This document shows positions 56,065 through 64,000 of a stretch of DNA of 64,000 nucleotides, in pieces. The position numbers were made by a program, and so were the translations under genes. Source of the stretch: Koleobacter methoxysyntrophicus (GTDB lineage Bacteria; Bacillota; Thermosediminibacteria; Koleobacterales; Koleobacteraceae); contig NZ_CP059066.1 of NCBI RefSeq assembly GCF_017301615.1, forward strand, positions 1,020,001-1,084,000, read 5' to 3'. The notes below the pieces were generated by a model, which worked only from the letters and a program-made list of their open reading frames with translations, had not been told where the DNA came from and did no database searches. Position 1 is the first letter of the stretch, and the number at the start of each line of letters is the position of its first letter.

Positions 56065-57402
56065 ATGGACACATTGCAGAGGGTCCCTCCCCAGAACATA
56101 GAGGCTGAACAGTCGGTTTTGGGTTCCATGCTTTTAGAAAAAGAAGCCATTCTGTCGGCGAGTGAAATCCTTAAAGGGGAGGATTTTTATAAAGAATCTC
56201 ACAAAAAAATCTTTGAAGTAATTATAGATTTATATGATAAAAATGAACCTGTGGATCTGATCACGGTATCGGAGGAATTGAGAAAAAGGAATGCCCTCGA
56301 AGAAATCGGGGGTATTACATATATAACGGCTCTGGCAAACAGCGTCCCGACTGCTGCAAATGTAGCTTATCATGCGAAGATAGTTAAAGATAAATCCATT
56401 ATGAGAAAACTGATACACGTATCTACCAAGCTGGTATCAATGGGCTATGAGGAAGGAAGGGATGTAGAAGAGGTCCTGGATGAAGCCGAAAGGATGATAT
56501 TTGAGATCGCCCAGAGACGGTCTATGGAAGGGTTTGCTTCTATCAGGGATGTTGTTATAGAGACCTTCGATATGATAGAACAGCTTTATAAGAATAAGGG
56601 GAGGATGACCGGGGTCCCTACGGGTTTTTTAGATCTGGATGAAATGACTTCGGGTTTTCAACCATCTGACCTCATCATAATTGCAGCCAGGCCTTCCATG
56701 GGCAAAACCAGCTTTGCCCTGAACATCGCCCAGTATGCGGCAATACGTGAAAAGGTCCCTGTGGCGATTTTCAGCCTTGAGATGTCCAAGGAACAGCTGG
56801 TACAGAGAATGCTGTGTGCCGAGGCCCATATCGACAGCCACAAATTGAGGACGGGGAATCTGGATGAAGACGACTGGCCCAAGCTTGCCAGGGCAATGGG
56901 GCCTTTGAGCGAAGCCCCCATCTTCATAGATGATACACCGGGGATAAATATAATGGAGATGAGGGCAAAGGCGAGGAGGTTAAAGGCAGAAAAAGGCCTC
57001 GGTCTCATTCTTATAGATTATCTGCAGCTTATGCAGGGGAGGGGAAACAGCGAGAACCGTCAGCAGGAAATATCCGAAATCTCCAGATCCCTTAAGGCCC
57101 TTGCAAGGGAACTTCGTGTCCCTGTGGTAGCCTTATCCCAGCTGAGCCGGGCTCCGGAGATGCGCCAGGACCACAGGCCTATTTTAAGCGATCTAAGGGA
57201 GTCGGGAAGCCAGGAACAGGACTCGGATCTGGTAGCCTTCCTTTATAGGGATGAGTATTATCATCCTGATACGGACAAAAAGAACATAGCCGAAGTGATT
57301 ATAGCCAAACAGCGAAACGGCCCTACCGGGGTTATAGAACTGGTATGGCTCGATAAATACACCAAATTTGCCAATAAAGCCAAATATTATAATGAATCTT
57401 AG
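56065..57402 (+). CDS. dnaB: Replicative DNA helicase DnaB/DnaC
   Basis: Hexameric 5'-3' helicase at the fork. The 445 residues start with the N-terminal collar domain (RVPPQNIEAEQSVLGSMLLE), then the RecA-like motor with Walker A AARPSMGKTSFALNIA (~208), Walker B GLILIDYLQLM (~315), SQLSRAPEMR and DLRESGSQEQDSDLV (~375). The ATG at 56065 gives 7-bp spacing to GAGGGGGG; an ATG two codons earlier is too close. The DUF721 gene near dnaN may encode its loader. Confidence 0.97.
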   Translation: MDTLQRVPPQNIEAEQSVLGSMLLEKEAILSASEILKGEDFYKESHKKIFEVIIDLYDKNEPVDLITVSEELRKRNALEEIGGITYITALANSVPTAANVAYHAKIVKDKSIMRKLIHVSTKLVSMGYEEGRDVEEVLDEAERMIFEIAQRRSMEGFASIRDVVIETFDMIEQLYKNKGRMTGVPTGFLDLDEMTSGFQPSDLIIIAARPSMGKTSFALNIAQYAAIREKVPVAIFSLEMSKEQLVQRMLCAEAHIDSHKLRTGNLDEDDWPKLARAMGPLSEAPIFIDDTPGINIMEMRAKARRLKAEKGLGLILIDYLQLMQGRGNSENRQQEISEISRSLKALARELRVPVVALSQLSRAPEMRQDHRPILSDLRESGSQEQDSDLVAFLYRDEYYHPDTDKKNIAEVIIAKQRNGPTGVIELVWLDKYTKFANKAKYYNES

Positions 57403-57408
57403 AGGAAT

Positions 57409-57449
57409 GGGAACCGGGGGACCGTTGATAGGTTCCCTGATGTTTTTTT
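57409..57449 (+). terminator. Rho-independent terminator after dnaB
   Basis: GGGAACC (57409-57415) pairs with GGTTCCC (57431-57437), with TGATG and then seven T. Confidence 0.88.
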
Positions 57450-57599
57450 ATCCCACATCAATCCCAATATTGGGTCTGGTGGAACCGCTGTTTTTATTTT
57501 CTACATGTTGTTCATCCCGGTTCAGGATGTTTTCCTGTGTATCATATCCCAAATCTTCCGGTTCAAAGCCAAATTATTGCTATCCTGATCTTTTTTCAA
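57448..57599 (-). pseudogene. Possible small (~50 aa) gene with a frameshift
   Basis: On the minus strand a TTG at 57599 follows GGGAGG at 7-bp spacing and opens MKKDQDSNNL. In the next frame the sequence continues FEPEDLGYDTQENIL and ends with RPNIGIDVG and a stop at 57448. Joined, they would make an acidic small protein I cannot name. It may be a real gene with an indel, or two chance pieces. The rest of the 57403-57747 gap shows only the dnaB terminator. Confidence 0.35.
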
Positions 57600-57747
57600 T
57601 TCTGAGCCTCCCTTCTCATTCTCCTAGTTTTAGTATTCCTGTTGGGTTTTTGGTTTATACGAATTATTGAAAGGAAACAATAAAATAGTGTGGAATATTA
57701 CATATGGGAATCATATTATTATTTTTGATTGAATGGAGCGATTTTCT

Positions 57748-59403
57748 ATGATTATTGGTTTTGATATGGGGGGAACCCATGCAGATGTCGTATTGCTGAA
57801 AAATGGTGAAGTGTATAAAAAGACGAAATACCCCCGACAGGAAGATTTCCTCACATCGATCCTGAAACCACTGGATGAAATACTGAAAGATGAAGACCTG
57901 TCTCAGATAGAGAGAGTTATAATCAGCACTACCCTGTCAACCAATGCAATAGTAGAAAACAGGATGGGAACCGTCGGCATGATAGTTCAACCCGGCCCGG
58001 GGCTCAATCTTGAATTTCTAGAAGGCTTTTTCCCTGTGCATTATGTAGACGGCTATATAGACCACAGGGGGCGGGAAAGGGAGCCGTTGAATATAAGCCA
58101 GGTGAGGACTGCAGGGGAAAAACTGAAGGGCTGCGGTGCTGAATATCTGGGGGTTGTCGGGAAGTTCTCAACCAGAAATCCCATACATGAAATAAAGATT
58201 AACGAGGCCGTCGGGCAAATTTTTAAATATTCTACGATGGGCCACATCCTTTCAGGGAACCTCAATTTCCCCAGAAGGATTTTTACCGCATATCTGAACT
58301 CGGGGGTCTGGAAGACCTACAGGGGTTTTTTGGACGGCATAAAAAACTCTTTGGCCAAAAGGAAGATTATGGCCCCCATTTATATCATGAAAGCCGATGG
58401 GGGAACCTTCGAAGGAGAAGCGGCTGCAGATAGACCGGTGGAAACCATACTTTCGGGACCGGCTGCCAGCATTATGGGGGCTTTAGCACTAAACCCAATA
58501 AAGGAAGATGGGATAATCCTGGACATAGGCGGGACTACCACTGATATATCCTTTCTTGCTGAAGGGATACCGCTCTTTGAACCACGGGGGATAGAGGTTG
58601 CCGGTTTTAAAACCCTTATCAGGGGGCTGTATTCACGGTCTATAGGCGTTGGCGGTGACAGCCTGGTAGAATTTAAGGAAGGGCAACTGAAGATAGGCCC
58701 GAAGAGGGCGGGGCCTGCTATGGCCTTCGGAGGCTCCCTTCCTACTCCAACCGATGCTATGGTGGTCCTGGGCCTGTTGAGAGAAGGGTCTGAATCAAGG
58801 GCCCGAAGAGGAATAGAAACCCTAGCCCGGAAGCAGGGACTAAGCATCAGGGAAACGGCCGCCATGATATATGAAAAGATGGGAGAGATTATTGCAGGAA
58901 ATATAAGGAAGTTCCTTTTAGAGGTGAATTCAAGGCCTGTATATACTATATACGAACTTCTTCACGGTAAAAAGGTAAGCCCTAAAAAGGCAGTCCTTGT
59001 CGGAGGGCCGGCTTTGGGCCTTTCGTCCGTAATTTCCCGCAAACTGGGGATTCCCTGTACTGTGCCTAAAGGATTTGAAACAGCAAATGCCTTAGGGGCT
59101 GCCCTAGCCAGGGTTACTGCAGAGCTGACATTGGTTGCTGATACCCAGGAAGGGGTTTTAATTATAGGAGAAGAAGAAATAAGGGAAAGGATATCTTCGG
59201 GATTCACACTGGATGAAGCAAAGAAGCTGCTTTTTTCCCGCCTGAAACAGAGGTACAAGAAACTGGGGGGAGATTCAAATATCCCCGTGGAAATCATAGA
59301 ACAGGAGCAGTTCAATGTAGTAAGGGGGTTTTACACTGCGGGTAAGATAATCCGCCTGAAGGCTCAGGTAAGGCCGGGAGTAAGGAGGGATCGTGATGAT
59401 TAG
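57748..59403 (+). CDS. Hydantoinase/oxoprolinase family protein (HyuA-like)
   Basis: The 551-residue ASKHA-fold ATPase has phosphate-1 IIGFDMGGTHADVVLL at the start, ISTTLSTNAIVENR (~55), ETILSGPAASIMGA (~235) and phosphate-2 GIILDIGGTTTDISFL (~255). It ends with GGPALGLSS and an adenosine-like motif. Relatives use ATP to open hydantoin or 5-oxoproline rings or work with acetone/acetophenone carboxylases. No partner B subunit is present; a deacetylase-like gene overlaps its end instead. The ATG at 57748 with GGAGCG upstream is preferred to an ATG five codons earlier. Confidence 0.85.
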   Translation: MIIGFDMGGTHADVVLLKNGEVYKKTKYPRQEDFLTSILKPLDEILKDEDLSQIERVIISTTLSTNAIVENRMGTVGMIVQPGPGLNLEFLEGFFPVHYVDGYIDHRGREREPLNISQVRTAGEKLKGCGAEYLGVVGKFSTRNPIHEIKINEAVGQIFKYSTMGHILSGNLNFPRRIFTAYLNSGVWKTYRGFLDGIKNSLAKRKIMAPIYIMKADGGTFEGEAAADRPVETILSGPAASIMGALALNPIKEDGIILDIGGTTTDISFLAEGIPLFEPRGIEVAGFKTLIRGLYSRSIGVGGDSLVEFKEGQLKIGPKRAGPAMAFGGSLPTPTDAMVVLGLLREGSESRARRGIETLARKQGLSIRETAAMIYEKMGEIIAGNIRKFLLEVNSRPVYTIYELLHGKKVSPKKAVLVGGPALGLSSVISRKLGIPCTVPKGFETANALGAALARVTAELTLVADTQEGVLIIGEEEIRERISSGFTLDEAKKLLFSRLKQRYKKLGGDSNIPVEIIEQEQFNVVRGFYTAGKIIRLKAQVRPGVRRDRDD

Positions 59404-60715
59404 AGCCAAAAACCGGATGGGGCTGGTGTTTTTCCCGGCCTTTGACTGGGCGATCAGCCCCACCCATCCTGAAAGGGAAGAAAGGCTGCTGTATACCCGG
59501 GATCAGGTAGAAGAAGAAGGTATTTTTGATATAGACGGCATCAAGGAATATAACCCGGTAGTGGCTACTTATAGGGACATCCAGAGGGTTCATTTGTGTG
59601 TACCCGATGAGGCGTCAAGGGTAACTCAATCCCATTTGATTTCAGCGGGTGGAGCCATAGCAGCAGGAGAAGCCGTGATGAAAGGGGAAGTGGATAAGGC
59701 CTTTGCCCTGGTGAGGCCCCCGGGACATCATGCCATGAGAGTGGTCCATGGAGCCAGGGGATTCTGCAATATCAATATTGAAGCCGTGATGATAAGCTGC
59801 CTGAGAATGAAATACGGGGTAAAAAAGGTCGCTATAGTAGATACGGATTGCCATCACGGTGATGGAACCCAGGATATATACTGGCATGACCCCGATACCC
59901 TCTTTATTTCCCTGCACCAGGATGGGCGCACACTGTATCCGGGGTCGGGATTTCCGGAGGAGATGGGAGGCCCCAATGCGGTAGGATTTACCTTAAATGT
60001 GCCTCTGCCTCCCGGGACATCTGATGAGGGTTTTTTGTATGTTATAGATAATCTGGTAGTCCCCGTTTTAGAGGAATTTAAGCCCGAACTTGTTATTAAT
60101 TCAGCCGGCCAGGACAATCACTATAGCGATCCCATAACCAATATGAACTTTTCGGCTATGGGCTATGCCATGCTGAGCGAGAAATTAAATCCCCATATAG
60201 CTGTCCTTGAAGGCGGATATTCAATCGAGGATGCCCTGCCCTATGTCAATACCGGAATTATCCTGGCTATGGCGGGTCTCGACTACAGCAGGATTAAAGA
60301 ACCCGATTACGAACCAGGCAGATTCCGGGAAACCCAGGAGAGTATGGAATATATAAAAAGGCTTTGCAACAGTGTTTACGAAAGATGGAAAAACAGGAAG
60401 GACTACAGAGCAAAACTCATCAGAGGGGCAAAATATGTGAAGGAAAGCAGGAGGATTTACTATGACACCGACGGCATAATGGAGATAAGGGAAGAAATAA
60501 CGAGGGTCTGTGATTGTTCGGGTTTTTCTGTAATAACGTCCTCAGCAGATACCGGCTATACCGTAAAGGGCGTCATTATTCCCTGGAATGCCTGCCCTTC
60601 ATGTCATAAGGAAGGCCTTAAAGCCTTTGAAAAACTGGAAAGGGAGAGGGGTTCGACATCATTAATATATCTTCAGGATGTTATAAATGACAATTTTGTG
60701 AGAAAGAAATTTTAG
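59396..60715 (+). CDS. Histone deacetylase/acetylpolyamine amidohydrolase family protein with extra C-terminal domain
   Basis: The 439 residues: residues ~1-320 are an HDAC-type zinc amidohydrolase with RPPGHHAMR (catalytic His pair, ~115), VDTDCHHGDGTQDIYW (zinc Asp and His, ~150) and INSAGQDNH (~240, where the second zinc Asp is expected). The last ~110 residues are an extension with CDCSG and CPSCHKEGL that may bind metal. Bacterial members deacetylate polyamines or other small amides. It overlaps the HyuA-like gene by 8 bp, so the two are translationally coupled. Substrate unknown. Confidence 0.85.
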   Translation: MIRAKNRMGLVFFPAFDWAISPTHPEREERLLYTRDQVEEEGIFDIDGIKEYNPVVATYRDIQRVHLCVPDEASRVTQSHLISAGGAIAAGEAVMKGEVDKAFALVRPPGHHAMRVVHGARGFCNINIEAVMISCLRMKYGVKKVAIVDTDCHHGDGTQDIYWHDPDTLFISLHQDGRTLYPGSGFPEEMGGPNAVGFTLNVPLPPGTSDEGFLYVIDNLVVPVLEEFKPELVINSAGQDNHYSDPITNMNFSAMGYAMLSEKLNPHIAVLEGGYSIEDALPYVNTGIILAMAGLDYSRIKEPDYEPGRFRETQESMEYIKRLCNSVYERWKNRKDYRAKLIRGAKYVKESRRIYYDTDGIMEIREEITRVCDCSGFSVITSSADTGYTVKGVIIPWNACPSCHKEGLKAFEKLERERGSTSLIYLQDVINDNFVRKKF

Positions 60716-60724
60716 TTTCAAAAA

Positions 60725-60776
60725 AACAAAATCCGAACATTAATTTAAAATCACCTGTTGACATTCGGATTTTGTT
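60725..60776. repeat. Inverted repeat between the HDAC-like and FAD oxidoreductase genes
   Basis: AACAAAATCCGAA (60725-60737) is the exact complement of TTCGGATTTTGTT (60764-60776), 26 bases apart. It may be a terminator lacking a clean T-run, or an operator since the right arm abuts the -35 box of the next promoter. Confidence 0.6.
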
Positions 60777-60777
60777 G

Positions 60778-60806
60778 TTGACATTACTACTTCCTTCTGT
60801 TATTAT
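60778..60806 (+). promoter_or_regulatory. Sigma-A promoter of the FAD oxidoreductase-purA unit
   Basis: TTGACA (60778-60783), 17-bp spacer, TATTAT (60801-60806), 57 bp before the start codon. Confidence 0.75.
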
Positions 60807-60862
60807 TAAACGGCAAAGTATATGCTTCCGGCGAAAAATAAAACGAAACGGGTGATAAGCCT

Positions 60863-62245
60863 ATGAAAAAATACGATGTGATTATTATCGGTTCGGGGCC
60901 CGCCGGTATATTTGCAGCCCTGGAACTGGTGGAAAAAAAACAAGGGTTGAAAATCCTGATAATAGAAAAAGGTCAGGATATTGATGAAAGGAAGTGCCCT
61001 TCCAGCACCCAAAAGGTATCATGCCTGAACTGCCCCACGTGTTCTATAGTCAGCGGCTGGGGAGGTGCCGGCGCTTTCAGTGATGGCAAATTAACCCTGA
61101 CAGCTGATTTCGGGGGCTGGCTGGATGAATACATGGCCAAGAAAGAAGTTCAATCCCTGATAGATTATATTGACCAAATTTATCTCAGGTTTGGTGCACC
61201 GGAAAAAGTCCACGGAACGGACCGAGAAAAGATAAAGGAAATTCAGCAGAAGGCAGCTACTGCAGATTTAAGGCTGATTCCAGCAAGGGTTAAACATCTC
61301 GGAACCGACCGGTGTTTTCATGTGTTGAAAAATATGAAGGAATTCCTTGAGAAACGGGTGGAAATACTAACATGCACCTCTGTCACAAGATTAATTGTAG
61401 AAAAAGGGAAAATATCGGGGGTTGTAACGGAAAACGGTGATGAAATCTACGGCGAATATGTGGTATGCGGTCCCGGCAGGGAAGGGTCTGAATGGTTTGC
61501 CGGTGAGGCAGAAAGGCTAAATCTTGAGATGACCAGCAATCCCGTGGATGTAGGGGTTAGAGTTGAAGTCCCTGCCGTTGTCATGGAGCACCTGACAGAT
61601 GTAGTATATGAGTCAAAACTAGTGTTTTATTCAAAACATTTCGATGACAGGGTTAGAACCTTTTGCATGAATCCCTATGGAGAGGTTGTAATAGAGAATA
61701 ACAGCGGCCTTCAAACGGTTAACGGACACAGTTACTCCGATAAGAAGACGGAAAACACAAATTTCGCTGTCCTTGTCAGCAAGACCTTTACGGAACCGTT
61801 CAGAGAACCCATTTCATACGGGAAATATATTGCAGCCCTGGCTAATATGCTTGGGGGCGGGGTTTTGGTTCAGAGACTCGGGGACCTCCTATCGGGAAGA
61901 CGGTCGACAGAGGAAAGGATCAGCAGGGGCCTCATTCAGCCGACCCTTAAAGAAGCTACACCCGGAGATATAAGCCTGGTGTTCCCTTACAGGCACCTGA
62001 TGGATATCCTTGAAATGCTTCAGGCTCTGGATAAGATAGCACCGGGGGTGTATTCCAGACATACGCTGTTGTACGGGGTTGAAGCCAAATTTTACTCTTC
62101 AAGGTTGAAATTGACCTCCCGGTTGGAGACCCAGATAAAGAACCTATTTGCTGTAGGTGATGGTGCGGGTATAACCAGGGGTCTGGCCCAAGCATCTGTG
62201 TCCGGGGTCGTGGCTGCTCGGGAGATAATAAACAGAATAGGATAA
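60863..62245 (+). CDS. NAD(P)/FAD-dependent oxidoreductase (COG2509 type)
   Basis: A 460-residue flavoprotein with the N-terminal FAD loop DVIIIGSGPAGIFAALEL, a cysteine-rich insertion (CPSSTQKVSCLNCPTCSI, ~47-65) that could bind zinc or an iron-sulfur centre, GWGGAGAFSDGKLT, and a C-terminal FAD motif LFAVGDGAGITRGLAQASVSG (~430). The family is annotated as uncharacterised FAD dehydrogenase. The ATG at 60863 has only a weak GGTGATAAG site. purA follows 13 bp later. Confidence 0.88.
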   Translation: MKKYDVIIIGSGPAGIFAALELVEKKQGLKILIIEKGQDIDERKCPSSTQKVSCLNCPTCSIVSGWGGAGAFSDGKLTLTADFGGWLDEYMAKKEVQSLIDYIDQIYLRFGAPEKVHGTDREKIKEIQQKAATADLRLIPARVKHLGTDRCFHVLKNMKEFLEKRVEILTCTSVTRLIVEKGKISGVVTENGDEIYGEYVVCGPGREGSEWFAGEAERLNLEMTSNPVDVGVRVEVPAVVMEHLTDVVYESKLVFYSKHFDDRVRTFCMNPYGEVVIENNSGLQTVNGHSYSDKKTENTNFAVLVSKTFTEPFREPISYGKYIAALANMLGGGVLVQRLGDLLSGRRSTEERISRGLIQPTLKEATPGDISLVFPYRHLMDILEMLQALDKIAPGVYSRHTLLYGVEAKFYSSRLKLTSRLETQIKNLFAVGDGAGITRGLAQASVSGVVAAREIINRIG

Positions 62246-63541
<1,296 letters not shown>

Positions 63542-63677
63542 TGGAATTGCACTTATCAGGCTGTTTAAACAGTTTGTTCCATCAGAAGACCGGCCTAAAA
63601 CAATTATTCAAAAAGGGCTGCTATTACACATCTGCTTGGACTGGATTCGTTATAAATTTATAGAAGAAGGGTGAAAA

Positions 63678-64000
63678 ATGAGAGATTATTCAGTGGTGTG
63701 GGAGAAGTATTTAGAAAATCTTAAACCGGGTAAGGCAGCGGTGTTGCTGGCCATGTCACCGCGGGAACAAGAAGGGGAATTGCTCGACATGTTTACTCAA
63801 ATGGGGTTTAAGTGCGGTGTTACAGAAGCCGGGGGGATGAGACATGAGATTGAAAAAAAAGTGAATAATGCCCTTTTAGGAATGGGCTTTAATTTAAATG
63901 TACTGAGAAGGGATTCTTCTGATGTCCACGCTGCGGTTCATGCTGCTATAGAAGCGTGTAACGGGCTTTTGCTCCATTCCCCCATGGTATCAAGCTATTC
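63678..64000 (+). CDS. HutP family protein (partial, runs off the right edge)
   Basis: The first 107 residues are visible: VWEKYLENLKPGKAAVLLAMS, VTEAGGMRHEIEKKV and SSDVHAAVHAAIEA, matching the HutP fold that in Bacillus binds hut mRNA with histidine and metal to prevent termination. In clostridia this relative sits beside purA without hut genes, so its target is unknown. The ATG at 63678 follows GAAGGGTG. The gap before it (63542-63677) shows no clear signal. Confidence 0.82.
   Translation, partial: MRDYSVVWEKYLENLKPGKAAVLLAMSPREQEGELLDMFTQMGFKCGVTEAGGMRHEIEKKVNNALLGMGFNLNVLRRDSSDVHAAVHAAIEACNGLLLHSPMVSSY

Noticed and set aside
57368-57670. 100-residue plus-strand frame after dnaB
   Set aside because: It starts inside dnaB, crosses a strong terminator, has no ribosome site and the composition is unlike the neighbours.

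Overview
The window looks like the replication-origin neighbourhood of a low-GC, endospore-forming Clostridia-type Firmicute, perhaps a thermophile of the Thermosediminibacter / Thermoanaerobacterales kind (inference from gene content and protein style only). Genes left of about 9.5 kb run leftwards (gyrA, nagA, gyrB, remB, a DUF721 gene, recF, dnaN, dnaA). Genes to the right run rightwards (rpmH, rnpA, yidD, yidC, khpB, mnmE, mnmG, rsmG, noc, parA, parB). The origin is split in two. A cluster of DnaA boxes lies upstream of dnaA, and a second box cluster with a DnaA-trio tract lies between dnaA and dnaN. A perfect parS site sits just after parB, and a near-perfect Noc-binding palindrome lies inside noc.

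From 19.4 to 30.5 kb there is an ordinary core stretch: an ECF transporter S-component behind a structured leader, DUF554, a D-threonine-aldolase-like PLP enzyme, DUF4446, an M23 peptidase with bactofilin, a lipid kinase, a phosphoribosyltransferase, spore protein YyaC, a DUF5711 beta-propeller, CvpA, YedF, MscS and DUF951.

From about 30.5 to 50.9 kb a roughly 20 kb accessory island separates that core from rpsF-ssb-rpsR. Its edges carry insertion sequences: an IS30 copy on the left; a decayed DDE element, an IS remnant and an ISLre2-type element on the right. Its payload is a LacI regulator, a ribose-type ABC transporter and an enzyme set that fits the inositol route described in Thermotoga maritima: IolG, IolM, IolN and IolO, then tagaturonate reductase, altronate dehydratase, KDG kinase and KDPG aldolase. 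Together these would take myo-inositol to pyruvate and glyceraldehyde 3-phosphate. Three operator-like palindromes mark the lacI promoter, the transporter promoter and the start of iolM. Remnants of a second kdgK and a truncated kduD show that the island has been eroded by transposition.

From 51 kb on the core resumes: rpsF-ssb-rpsR, a MazG-like gene, DUF2232, gdpP, rplI, dnaB, a hydantoinase-like plus histone-deacetylase-like pair, an FAD oxidoreductase, purA and the start of a HutP-family gene. No tRNA, rRNA or CRISPR array was recognised.
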